DNA of 64,000 nt from Rahnella bonaserana. Its GTDB lineage: Bacteria > Pseudomonadota > Gammaproteobacteria > Enterobacterales > Enterobacteriaceae. Made by a program: the position numbers and the translations under genes. The stretch spans positions 124,001 through 188,000 of the forward strand of contig NZ_JAFMOW010000060.1 of NCBI RefSeq assembly GCF_019049675.1, read 5' to 3'. The notes under the pieces were generated by a model. The model was given only the letters and a program-made list of their open reading frames with translations, was not told the origin of the DNA and ran no database searches. Numbering within the stretch: position 1 is the stretch's first letter; each line of letters opens with the position of its first letter. Shown in pieces: positions 42,836 to 54,094 of the stretch.

Positions 42836-43220
42836 CATTCACGTTGTTCTCGATAATACTGCAGGTTCGCTGGCTTCATTCGGACGCGTTCTGGGTCTCA
42901 ACGGCGTGGGCCTGGAAGGCGGTGGGGTATTTACCACGCCGGATGCCGCGCATGCGCATTTCCTGATAGAAGACGGCGAGAAAGCCCGTCAGGTTCTGAC
43001 TGATGCAGGCTTTGACGTGAGAAACCTGTCCCGCCCGCTGATCAGGAAATTACCTCAGAAACAACCGGGCGAACTCGGCGAAATCGCACAGACACTCGCC
43101 CGGAATGGCATTAACATTCTGGTACAGTACAGCGATCACGATAACCGGCTTATTCTGCTCACCGATGACGATATCCGGGCGGCAGAAGTCACCCAACAAT
43201 GGGCAATACTCTCTGCATGA
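42828..43220 (+). CDS. ACT-domain amino-acid-binding protein
   Basis: About 130 residues from ATG 42828 (AAAGGAG upstream). Two ACT-like halves are visible: [34 protein letters not shown] and a second starting [35 protein letters not shown]. Stand-alone ACT pairs often bind amino acids and regulate partners. It is located between an ABM enzyme and a winged-helix regulator in an overlapping operon, so it may be the ligand sensor (inference). Confidence 0.8.
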   Translation: MYDIHVVLDNTAGSLASFGRVLGLNGVGLEGGGVFTTPDAAHAHFLIEDGEKARQVLTDAGFDVRNLSRPLIRKLPQKQPGELGEIAQTLARNGINILVQYSDHDNRLILLTDDDIRAAEVTQQWAILSA

Positions 43221-43927
43221 ATTTTCTTAATACCAAATACGACAGTGAGCCGGACGATTCTCTGGAAAAGTCCATGTCACTGGTGGCTTCTGCGATATCT
43301 GACCCGTCGAGGGTCAGTATTTTGTGCGCGCTGATGGACGGGCGCGCGTGGACGGCGACCGAGCTCAGTGCGGTAGCGGGCATCGCTGCCTCCACGACCA
43401 GCGGGCATCTTACCCGGCTGCTCAGCAACGGGCTGGTGATTTGCCTGACGCAGGGACGTCACCGGTATTACAGTCTGGCGGGACATCATATCGCCGGACT
43501 GCTGGAAAACCTGATGGGCGTTTCCATGCGCAGTCAGCGTTCTTTTACGCCGAGCACGCCGGTCGTTTTGCGTTATGCACGCACCTGTTATGACCATCTG
43601 GCAGGAGAACTGGCGGTAAAAATCTATGATTTTATGCTGCGTGAGCGATGGCTTGAGCCTGACGGCAATGCGCTGACATTCGAGGGAAAAGCGCATTTTC
43701 AACGGATTGGCGCAGTGCTTGATCCGCGTCCGCGCCGCAAGCCTTGTTGTCCCTGCCTGGACTGGAGCGAAAGACGTTTTCATCTGGGCGGGGATGCAGG
43801 GCAGGCATTGATGACGCTGTTACTGCAAAAAGAGTGGATCACCCGTACGCCGGGCTACCGCGAAGTGACCGTGACAGGCGGCGGCAGAGTGGCTCTGAGC
43901 CGCCTGTTTGGTGTGAATCTGACCTGA
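43217..43927 (+). CDS. ArsR-like winged-helix transcriptional regulator with extended C-terminus
   Basis: About 236 residues from ATG 43217, overlapping the previous stop as ATGA. The N-terminal ArsR-like winged helix ([48 protein letters not shown]) is followed by a roughly 120-residue C-terminal domain. That domain has a CCPC cluster ([20 protein letters not shown]), a pattern seen in a subgroup of DNA-binding ArsR-like proteins that resemble members paired with ABM/MFS genes. Possible metal or redox sensing is inference. Confidence 0.8.
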   Translation: MNFLNTKYDSEPDDSLEKSMSLVASAISDPSRVSILCALMDGRAWTATELSAVAGIAASTTSGHLTRLLSNGLVICLTQGRHRYYSLAGHHIAGLLENLMGVSMRSQRSFTPSTPVVLRYARTCYDHLAGELAVKIYDFMLRERWLEPDGNALTFEGKAHFQRIGAVLDPRPRRKPCCPCLDWSERRFHLGGDAGQALMTLLLQKEWITRTPGYREVTVTGGGRVALSRLFGVNLT

Positions 43928-43974
43928 TCCCGCCGGTTATGATCCCGTTTTATTTGCCCGGCACGACGGAAGAT

Positions 43975-45180
43975 TCAGCGGGTCTCCATACAAGATGGTG
44001 GTGAAAGTAACGGGGCGTACCGCCACCAGATCAGCAGCGCCGTCAGTGCGATCACGCTCAAAACGCTAAACGCCGTAGCAAAAGAGTAATGTCCCGCAAT
44101 CATACCGGTCAGGGCCGGGCTCATAGCCGCACCGACGCCCTGCATCAGCATCACCACGCTTTGTCCCGCATTAACGTGACCATTTCCGCGCAGCAGCACG
44201 ACAATGAAACTCGGCACGACCACTCCCAGCACGCCAGCGGCGCAACCATCCAGGATTTGCACCGGCACCATCATTAAAGGCGCGGCAGAACTCGCCGCCA
44301 GCGCTGCCCTGACGGGCATGATCAGCAGAGCGAGCATAATCAGCCGCCAGTAGCCGACTCTGTCGATGCGCCCTGCGGTCCAGATTGCCACCGGGATCAT
44401 CACCATCTGAGAAATAATTACTGTTGCCGCGGCATACAGGCCGGGATTGACTGCGCCGGGTGCCGCGGCAACTCTCATGCTGAGCATCGGCAACAGCGCC
44501 GCATTCGCCAGATGAAACAGCAGAAGTGTCAGACCCGTTATCAGAAGCGGTTTATTTTTAGCCAGCACCGAGAAGTCGGGAACTTGCGCAGATGCGCCGG
44601 ACTCCAGCCCGCGAGCCGCATTGTCATCTATATCGCTATTGCGAATGCCCGTCAGTGCAATGAGCGTTAACAGCATGGTGCAGGTCATGAGGATGAAAAT
44701 ACCGCCGATGCCCCAGTACCAGGCGATCCCTCCGGCAATCAGCGCGGTGATAAAATTCCCGCCGTGATTAAACGCCTCATTTTTGCCCATCTGCGCGCTG
44801 AAGCCTTGTTGCCCTGTGAGACCCAGCGTGATGCCGGTTATCAGCGGACCGACAAAAGCAGCACATATTCCGCTCACGATCTGCGAAAACGCCACCACGG
44901 CATTGGCCTGACTGAGCCATAGCAGGAGCGTCGTGCCGGTGATCAGCACGCACAGCAGCGCCAGAATCAGACGCTTGTTTTTCGATGCGTCAGTAATGAA
45001 CCCCGCAGGCAGCGTCGCCAGCAAACCTGCCACACCGCCGGCAGTCATCAGCAATCCGATATCATCGGGCTGCCAGTGACGTTGCGTCAGAAATATCCCC
45101 AGAAAAGGCCCCAGCCCGTCACGAACATCCGCAATAAAAAAACTGGTTAAACACAGTGCCTGCAATGAACGAATCGACAT
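43975..45180 (-). CDS. MFS transporter
   Basis: A 401-residue major facilitator with about 12 hydrophobic segments: FFIADVRDGLGPFLGIFLTQRHW, then GGVAGLLATLPAGFITDASKNKR (motif A-like loop), and AGQSVVMLMQGVGAAMSPALTG. It is convergent with the ABM/ACT/ArsR operon. Substrate unknown; drug or small-metabolite efflux is possible. Confidence 0.85.
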   Translation of the reverse strand: MSIRSLQALCLTSFFIADVRDGLGPFLGIFLTQRHWQPDDIGLLMTAGGVAGLLATLPAGFITDASKNKRLILALLCVLITGTTLLLWLSQANAVVAFSQIVSGICAAFVGPLITGITLGLTGQQGFSAQMGKNEAFNHGGNFITALIAGGIAWYWGIGGIFILMTCTMLLTLIALTGIRNSDIDDNAARGLESGASAQVPDFSVLAKNKPLLITGLTLLLFHLANAALLPMLSMRVAAAPGAVNPGLYAAATVIISQMVMIPVAIWTAGRIDRVGYWRLIMLALLIMPVRAALAASSAAPLMMVPVQILDGCAAGVLGVVVPSFIVVLLRGNGHVNAGQSVVMLMQGVGAAMSPALTGMIAGHYSFATAFSVLSVIALTALLIWWRYAPLLSPPSCMETR

Positions 45181-45292
45181 ATTTTTACCCTTCAGCGTTA
45201 GTAACCAGTTTCATACGCGATGAAGTATAAGCAGGTTTTTTTCATCCGGGATGACAGGAATGTTAAAACTCAGGACGTGGCTTTCAGAATTG

Positions 45293-45333
45293 CATCCCCT
45301 TCTTAACACCAGAAAGGTGTCGGGAAGGGGATG
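45293..45333. terminator. Long GC-rich hairpin after the L-fucose operon
   Basis: CATCCCCTTC (45293-45302) pairs with GAAGGGGATG (45324-45333), enclosing a second stem ACACC/GGTGT with an AGAAA loop. It lies just 3' of the fucose permease gene (minus strand). No U-run, so its role as terminator or mRNA stabiliser is uncertain. Confidence 0.5.
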
Positions 45334-45355
45334 GAGTGAGGTGCAGCAGTCGTCC

Positions 45356-46594
45356 TCAGATAGCCGCTTTTGCCCGCTGTTTCACGGCATAAATCAGTAC
45401 CACGGCGAAGCACACCATTGGCAGGGCGTAGGAAACGGCGGTGTTGTAGTGGTCAGCAATCGCACCCATCAGATACGGCATCACCGCGCCGCCGACAATC
45501 GCCATGATCATCACTGAGCTGGCGCGCTTGGTTTGTTTGCCCATGTTCTTGACGCCCATGGCGAAAATGGTCGGGAACATGATCGACATGAAGAAGAAAA
45601 TCGCCACCAGCGCAATCACCGAGACATTATCAATTCCCGCCACCACCACGCCACACAGCACAATATTGATAATGGCGTAGACTACCAGCAGCGTGGCAGG
45701 GCGGACAAAGCCCATCAACCAGGTGCTGAAGAAGCGCCCGACCATGAAGCTGATCATGCCGACCGAAAGCAGGTATGACGCATTCTGGTTCGACAGCGTG
45801 TGCCAGTGTTCGGTGGTGTAGTTAATGAAGAACGCGCCGACGCCAACCTGTGCAGCGACATAGAAAAATTGTGCGATTACGCCGCCGGTGAAATGCCCGT
45901 GCTGCCACAATCCTTTCGCGATGCCGTGATCTTCCGACGTACTTTGCTCGCGGATGTCCGGCAATTTGGTGCGCCCGAACAGGAAAGCTATCAGCAGCAC
46001 TAACACCGCGATAGCGACGTAAGTGGTTTTGACCGAGGACAGGCCATCTGCCGTGGTGCCCTGCGTGGCGGAGAAGAACAGCGAGCCACCGATGATCGGG
46101 CCGATAAACTGACCTAACCCGTTAAATGACTGAGAAAGATTCAGGCGACGTTCCGCACCGGCAGGGTCACCCAGGACGGTAGCGAACGGGTTAGCGGCGG
46201 TTTCCAGACAACCCAGACCCAGGGCAATCACGAACAGCGCAAACAGGAACATGCCGAAACTGCCTGCAGACGCGGCGGGGACGAACAACAGCGCACCCAG
46301 CGCATACAGGCATAACCCGACGAGGATCCCGGCTTTATAGCCGAACCTGTCCATGAAGAAACCGGCGGGCAGGGCGATGATGAAATACGCCCCGAAATAC
46401 GCGGCCTGTAACAGGCCGGACTGGGCTTTATTGACGTGCAATACTTCCTGGAAATGCTTATTCAGGACATCCAGCAGCCCGTAGGATAAACCCCACAGGA
46501 AAAACAGCGTGGTGACCAGAATGAACGCCAGTCGGAAACCGGACGTCGTGTTGCGCTGCGCATAAGCAGGAGCGGCAGTTTTATCGGCGAGCAT
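45356..46594 (-). CDS. fucP: L-fucose:H+ symporter (FucP-like MFS)
   Basis: A 412-residue FHS-family sugar permease: FILVTTLFFLWGLSYGLLDVLNKHFQ, GAYFIIALPAGFFMDRFGYKAGILVGL, and LGLGCLETAANPFATVLGDPAGAERRLNLSQSFNGLG, the FucP/GluP hallmark. It imports L-fucose (or a similar 6-deoxy-hexose) by proton symport. It is the last gene of the leftward pathway operon, preceded by the mutarotase gene. Confidence 0.88.
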   Translation of the reverse strand: MLADKTAAPAYAQRNTTSGFRLAFILVTTLFFLWGLSYGLLDVLNKHFQEVLHVNKAQSGLLQAAYFGAYFIIALPAGFFMDRFGYKAGILVGLCLYALGALLFVPAASAGSFGMFLFALFVIALGLGCLETAANPFATVLGDPAGAERRLNLSQSFNGLGQFIGPIIGGSLFFSATQGTTADGLSSVKTTYVAIAVLVLLIAFLFGRTKLPDIREQSTSEDHGIAKGLWQHGHFTGGVIAQFFYVAAQVGVGAFFINYTTEHWHTLSNQNASYLLSVGMISFMVGRFFSTWLMGFVRPATLLVVYAIINIVLCGVVVAGIDNVSVIALVAIFFFMSIMFPTIFAMGVKNMGKQTKRASSVMIMAIVGGAVMPYLMGAIADHYNTAVSYALPMVCFAVVLIYAVKQRAKAAI

Positions 46595-46709
46595 AGTGTA
46601 TTCCTCAGTATCTGGTAACGCATGTAGGGGTTCAGCTCAGGTGGCTGATTTTTTTATGTCAGATATCGTGAAAAACGTGATTAACTCCCTCATAGCAGGG
46701 AGGTTTTTG

Positions 46710-48678
<1,969 letters not shown>

Positions 48679-48712
48679 CGGCGTTCTCCTCGAGCTTTCT
48701 TTAGCATGGGTT

Positions 48713-49990
48713 TCAGGCGTGATGGCGATATTTTTCAATCGACGCCTGATGCATTTCGATGGAGAATCCCGGCGCTTCCGGCGGCATATACGCCGCGCCA
48801 CGGATGTCACACGGATGCACAAAATGCTCGTGAAGATGGTCAACGTATTCGATGACGCGGCCTTCGTGCGTTCCGGCGATGCACAGATAATCAATCATCG
48901 ACAGATGCTGAACGTACTCGCATAACCCGACGCCGCCTGCATGCGGACACACCGGCAGATTGTATTTGGCGGCCATCAGCATCACGGCCAGCACTTCATT
49001 CACGCCGCCCATGCGGCAGGCATCAATCTGCACCACGTCAATGGCTTCGCGCATGATGAACTGCTTGAACATGATGCGGTTCTGGCACATTTCACCGGTG
49101 GCGACTTTGACCGGCGCAACGGCCTGACGGATTTTGCGGTGGCCTTCGATATCGTCCGGGCTGGTGGGTTCTTCGATAAACCACGGACTGGCGAAGGCGA
49201 GGGCATTCACCCACGGGATCGCGTCGTTGGTTTCCCAGACCTGATTGGCGTCAATCATCAGTTTGCGATCCGGGCCGATAACTTCACGCGCGATGCGCAC
49301 ACGGCGGATGTCATCTTCCAGGTCGCGCCCGACTTTCAGTTTCAGATAATCGAAACCGGCATCGACGGCTTCCTGACACAAGCGGCGCAATTTATCGTCG
49401 GGATAACCCAGCCAGCCCGCGGACGTCGTGTAACACGGATACCCTTCTGCCAGCAGTTTCTCTGTGCGTTGCGCCTTGTTGTCAGAACGCTGCTGTAATA
49501 ATGTCAGCGCTTCCTGCGGCGTGATGCAGTCGGTGATGTAACGAAAATCGATGCAGCGCACCAGTTCTTCCGGCGACATATCCGCCACCAGTTTCCACAG
49601 CGGTTTACCGGCGGCTTTGCTCCATAAATCCCACACGGCATTGACTACCGCACCGGTCGCCAGATGGATTGCGCCCTTGTCAGGACCAATCCATCGCAGC
49701 TGGCTGTCACTGGTGAAATCACGCCAAAATTTGCCCATATCGCCGGTGATCACTGCCAAATCGCGTCCGACGATCAGATGTTCCAGCGCCTTAATAGCCG
49801 CACAACAAATTTCGTTGCCGCGCCCGATAGTGAACGTCAGGCCGTGGCCTTTGAGCGCCGGATTGTCAGTTTCGAGGATCACATACGCCGCGGAGTAATC
49901 CGGATCCGGATTCATCGCATCTGAGCCGTCCAGCGCCAGCGAGGTCGGGAAACGCACATCTTCAACACGTAAAGCGGTAATCGTTGTCAT
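48713..49990 (-). CDS. L-fuconate dehydratase (enolase superfamily)
   Basis: A 425-residue mandelate-racemase-group enolase-superfamily dehydratase: FDYLKLKVGRD (KxK base), LMIDANQVWE (Asp metal ligand), WFIEEPTSPDD (Glu), ATGEMCQNR (Glu), and CPHAGGVGLCEYVQHL (His). MNPDPDYSAAYVILETD near the start is typical of FucD. It converts L-fuconate to 2-keto-3-deoxy-L-fuconate. It lies 34 bases upstream of the lactonase gene. Confidence 0.9.
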   Translation of the reverse strand: MTTITALRVEDVRFPTSLALDGSDAMNPDPDYSAAYVILETDNPALKGHGLTFTIGRGNEICCAAIKALEHLIVGRDLAVITGDMGKFWRDFTSDSQLRWIGPDKGAIHLATGAVVNAVWDLWSKAAGKPLWKLVADMSPEELVRCIDFRYITDCITPQEALTLLQQRSDNKAQRTEKLLAEGYPCYTTSAGWLGYPDDKLRRLCQEAVDAGFDYLKLKVGRDLEDDIRRVRIAREVIGPDRKLMIDANQVWETNDAIPWVNALAFASPWFIEEPTSPDDIEGHRKIRQAVAPVKVATGEMCQNRIMFKQFIMREAIDVVQIDACRMGGVNEVLAVMLMAAKYNLPVCPHAGGVGLCEYVQHLSMIDYLCIAGTHEGRVIEYVDHLHEHFVHPCDIRGAAYMPPEAPGFSIEMHQASIEKYRHHA

Positions 49991-50017
49991 CGCAAAAAAT
50001 CCTTCAGCTGCAAGAGA

Positions 50018-50860
50018 TTATGCCTGCACCGTCTTCTGACGTTGCTCACCCAAACCTTCAATCCCAAGACGCATCACCTGACCGGCCTTCAGATATACCG
50101 GCGGTTTCTGCCCCAACCCGACGCCCGGCGGGGTACCGGTGGAAATAATGTCGCCCGGTTGCAGGCTCATGAAACGGCTGAGATAACTGATAATTTCGGG
50201 GATCTGGAAAATCATGGTGCGCGTATTGCCGTTCTGCCAGCGCTTGCCGTCCACTTCCAGCCACAGATTCAGCTGATGCGGATCAGGGATTTCGTCGGCC
50301 GTAACCAGCCACGGGCCGGTCGGGCCAAAGGTGTCGCAGCCTTTGCCTTTGTCCCAGGTGCCGCCGCGTTCGATCTGGAATTCGCGCTCGGACACGTCGT
50401 TAATCACGCAGTAACCGGCGACGTGCGACAGGGCATCCGCTTCGCTGATGTAACGCCCGCCGGTGCCGATCACCACGCCGAGTTCCACTTCCCAGTCGGT
50501 TTTAACTGAATCGCGCGGGATTTCCACGTCGTCATTCGGCCCGACAATCGCGCTGGTCCATTTGCTGAAAATCACTGGTTCTTTGGGGATTTCCGCGCCA
50601 GTTTCCGCAGCGTGATCGGCGTAATTCAGACCGATACAGATGAATTTGCCGACTTTGCCGACACAGGCACCGAGACGCGGATCACCGCTGACCAGCGGCA
50701 GACTTTGCGGATCAAGCTGGCGCAGTTTATCCAGCGTTTCCGGCTGTAAAAATTCGCCGCTGATGTCAGCGACATGGGCGCTGAGGTCGCGCAATTTGCC
50801 GTTGCTGTCGAGCAGGCCGGGGCGTTCAGAACCTGCATTGCCGTAACGTAATAATTTCAT
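50018..50860 (-). CDS. Fumarylacetoacetate hydrolase family protein (2,4-diketo-3-deoxy-L-fuconate hydrolase-like)
   Basis: A 280-residue FAH-family enzyme: GKFICIGLNYADHAAETGAEIPKEPVIFSKWTSAIVGPND (with the catalytic His/Glu triad region), DWEVELGVVIGTGG, GYCVINDVSEREFQ and ISTGTPPGVGLGQKPP. In the Xanthomonas L-fucose pathway an FAH-type hydrolase splits 2,4-diketo-3-deoxy-L-fuconate into pyruvate and L-lactate. The neighbouring SDR and dehydratase make that the best guess here. Confidence 0.88.
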   Translation of the reverse strand: MKLLRYGNAGSERPGLLDSNGKLRDLSAHVADISGEFLQPETLDKLRQLDPQSLPLVSGDPRLGACVGKVGKFICIGLNYADHAAETGAEIPKEPVIFSKWTSAIVGPNDDVEIPRDSVKTDWEVELGVVIGTGGRYISEADALSHVAGYCVINDVSEREFQIERGGTWDKGKGCDTFGPTGPWLVTADEIPDPHQLNLWLEVDGKRWQNGNTRTMIFQIPEIISYLSRFMSLQPGDIISTGTPPGVGLGQKPPVYLKAGQVMRLGIEGLGEQRQKTVQA

Positions 50861-50898
50861 GAGTCAGTGTCCTTCTGTGAAAGTCAGATCTGTGAAAA

Positions 50899-51765
<867 letters not shown>

Positions 51766-51861
51766 TTAACCAACTTTTTACATGCATAAAACAATTCAGC
51801 AAGATTTTTGTCCGGGAAATGCTAGCTGAATCACTTAATGAGAATTGACCTCAGGTGTCCG

Positions 51862-52623
51862 ATGCCGATAAAAAAATTAGAAAATCCCAGAATTTACAGG
51901 CAGATAGCTGACCAGCTAAAAACGTTAATCGATAACAAAGAATTTCCGCCCGGCAGCCGTCTTCCTGCCGAGCGTGAGCTGGCCAGTCAGTTACAGGTCA
52001 GCCGGGCGTCTGTCCGTGAGGCGTTAATCGCGCTGGAAGTTATCGGACTGGTGGACGTGCGTGTGGGAAACGGTGTCATTGTGCGCCATCCTCCGGCGGT
52101 ACCGGTCGCGCCATCGCAGGAGCCGGTGATGTCGCAGGCAGGGCGTAATCAGTGGGCGGATGTGGATGATGAGCTGAATGTCGAACTGGATTTTACCGCT
52201 GAACTGCCGCCGTTTTCACTGCTGCAAACCCGGCGTCTTATTGAACCGGAAACCGCGGCACTGGCGGCAAGAAACGCAACCGACGAAGAACTTGCAGCGA
52301 TCAGGCTGGCATATGAGCAGAACTGTCGTGATAACCGCAATGGTTCAGCGACTCATCCCGGTGACCGTTTGTTTCATATCCGCATCGCGCAGGCGAGTGG
52401 AAATCCCGCCTATGCCTTTATCATCGCGCACCTGCTCGGCCACCGTTACGGCACCATGTTCCGCAGCCTGCAACTCCATTACACCCCGCAGGATATGCCG
52501 CACCGTTCTGAGATTGAACATCTTGAAATCCTGACCGCACTGGAAGCGCGCGACAGTCGGGCTGCTAAGAAAGCGATGAAAGATCATCTGGATGCGGTGA
52601 TTAAGATTTTCGGTCAGGGGTAG
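51862..52623 (+). CDS. GntR-family (FadR subgroup) regulator of the L-fucose operon
   Basis: About 253 residues from ATG 51862, which has AGGTG upstream (an in-frame ATG at 51838 lacks a site). N-terminal HTH: QIADQLKTLIDNKEFPPGSRLPAERELASQLQVSRASVREALIALEVIGLVDVRVGNG, then the all-helical FCD ligand-binding domain with TRRLIEPETAALAA and FHIRIAQASGN (metal His). It is divergent from the fucose operon and probably represses it until an L-fuconate-derived acid binds. Confidence 0.87.
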   Translation: MPIKKLENPRIYRQIADQLKTLIDNKEFPPGSRLPAERELASQLQVSRASVREALIALEVIGLVDVRVGNGVIVRHPPAVPVAPSQEPVMSQAGRNQWADVDDELNVELDFTAELPPFSLLQTRRLIEPETAALAARNATDEELAAIRLAYEQNCRDNRNGSATHPGDRLFHIRIAQASGNPAYAFIIAHLLGHRYGTMFRSLQLHYTPQDMPHRSEIEHLEILTALEARDSRAAKKAMKDHLDAVIKIFGQG

Positions 52624-52913
52624 AATTGAATAAAGGCTTTTATTCACAAATGCCAGTCAGGATCAAAAGCCTTTAGATCGATTTAAAACAAGTTTATCTT
52701 GCGTCACATTTGAGTAGACTGCTAATTAATTTCCGTGGTTTAAGCGAATAAAGTACGGCATGTTTAATTCTTTATTCCAGTAATATGGATGTGGATTAAC
52801 GTAGTCTACGAGTTTGCCATTTTTATATATAAGAAAAGCGGATCCTTTCTCACGGAATTACTGATACCTAATCTGGTTGGAAACGCTGGTACAGGCTGGT
52901 TTTTACCATAAAG
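52624..52913. other. AT-rich region downstream of the C58-like protease gene
   Basis: About 290 bases between the GntR gene and the protease gene. It includes an untitled open frame with no start on the minus strand (52726-52857) ending in KELNMPYFIRLNHGN, which reads like the tail of a protein. Possibly a broken gene, see finding. Confidence 0.4.
52726..52857 (-). pseudogene. C-terminal fragment of an unknown protein
   Basis: A minus-strand frame of 43 codons with no start codon before an upstream stop at 52858-52860, encoding AFLIYKNGKLVDYVNPHPYY and then a hydrophilic tail ending in FIRLNHGN. It has a coherent protein-like composition and sits right after the protease gene, so it may be the remnant of a partner gene whose 5' part was lost or frameshifted. 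Confidence 0.3.
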
Positions 52914-53582
52914 CTACTCACTGATCACTACGAGTGATATATCCCGGACATTAGTGTATTTCATCGCCATGATATTTTTTATATCAGCAATACTATTTTC
53001 AGCGGTAATCATATACACCCCGACATTTGGGTCAAATAAATAGCTTTTTTGCGGTTCGACACCTATTATGGCTATAGCATGATTACCTATCCCTCCTGCC
53101 AGTCTATCATAGGTATACAGCATTATGACGCCTTGTCGCTCCCTGGAGTGGACTAAGTTACAACCAGTATTTGCAAAATTCGTTATGCCTGCTGAAGGAT
53201 TCTGTTTAAAATCAAAAAATCTGTAATGTATACCTGGCATAGACATTTTTATCGCCGACTCTTCCTGCCTGCGCTGCTGATGTTTTGCCATAATATCTCC
53301 AGCCACAGGCTTCTTTCCTGTCTCTTTGATATAGGTTTTCTCCATTTGCAGGTAACGTTCTTGCTTCTTTCTAGCCCGCTCCATAAAAGCTGTTATTGCA
53401 GAATAGTCATTTGGATCCGGAAAATAACCCTCCTTCCTAAAATTATCATATTTACTGCGTTTCGCCCTATCTAAAACACTACCTAGCCACTTCAGGCAAA
53501 ATCCAAAACAATATCCACCAGCGTTATATTGTGCGGCAAACTCTAAATACTGTTTTCTTGAGCTCACTATTAACTCATGCAT
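52914..53582 (-). CDS. YopT/AvrPphB-like (C58, papain-fold) cysteine protease
   Basis: A 222-residue protein. Candidate triad: Cys25 in GGYCFGFCLKWL, His168 in GIGNHAIAIIG and Asp184 in YLFDPNVGVY. The 16-residue His-Asp spacing and DPNxG sequence match the C58 YopT/AvrPphB effector proteases. It has no signal peptide. The N-terminus is short, unlike YopT, leaving almost no secretion domain. The gene is AT-rich with flanking AT-rich noncoding DNA, so it is probably acquired. It might be a toxin delivered by a secretion system (the T6SS genes lie 6 kb away) or an intracellular enzyme. Substrate unknown. Confidence 0.6.
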   Translation of the reverse strand: MHELIVSSRKQYLEFAAQYNAGGYCFGFCLKWLGSVLDRAKRSKYDNFRKEGYFPDPNDYSAITAFMERARKKQERYLQMEKTYIKETGKKPVAGDIMAKHQQRRQEESAIKMSMPGIHYRFFDFKQNPSAGITNFANTGCNLVHSRERQGVIMLYTYDRLAGGIGNHAIAIIGVEPQKSYLFDPNVGVYMITAENSIADIKNIMAMKYTNVRDISLVVISE

Positions 53583-54027
53583 TATAAAAACACCAAAAAT
53601 TATTGAAGGAATAACAATTAAAGCCAGTCTTATAATCAGGAATGTGAAGTATCCCGACGCCTGCTTTGTTTAATAGAATGTTGGATTCTTTAGGTCCAGA
53701 ACTAATAAATATTATCAACTTTATTTCTAAATACAAATTAATTATTAATTAACTATTCAGACATTATCCTTATACACTTCCATTCTGAACAGCTGCACCT
53801 GATACTGGTTAACTGTTGCCCGTTCATGCAACCGGCATCGTGATTTTTATTGCCATCAGCTCAGTACTCCGGCGAGAGCGCGGATAGCATTCACGGCACG
53901 TGAGAAGCCGGAACTTCCACTATTCTGCTTTTAAAAGCCGCCTTTGCAACGGCTCACTGCAAAACCAAACACTCTCCTATTCGCTTCTTCAACGCTTCAT
54001 CAACTGTCAGGCAGATGCCGCTTGAGT
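53583..54027. other. Gene-free region upstream of the C58-like gene and before the smv operators
   Basis: About 445 bases, AT-rich up to 53790, then GC-richer. It presumably holds the protease promoter (minus strand) and part of the smvA promoter. No supported gene or repeat. Confidence 0.5.
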
Positions 54028-54043
54028 TTGAGCGGTTGCTCAA
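54028..54043. promoter_or_regulatory. SmvR-type operator, copy 1
   Basis: TTGAGCGGTTGCTCAA, pattern TTGAGC-N4-GCTCAA, in the smvA promoter region. Confidence 0.7.
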
Positions 54044-54057
54044 GTATCTTGCTGTCC

Positions 54058-54073
54058 TTGAGCGCTTGCTCAA
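54058..54073. promoter_or_regulatory. SmvR-type operator, copy 2
   Basis: TTGAGCGCTTGCTCAA, centred 30 bases (about three helical turns) from copy 1 and about 20 bases before the smvA start. Confidence 0.7.
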
Positions 54074-54094
54074 AATCTATCTGAGGCACTTTTT

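Noticed and set aside
52345-52647. Minus-strand 100-codon frame over the GntR gene
   Set aside because: Antisense of a recognised FadR-type regulator.
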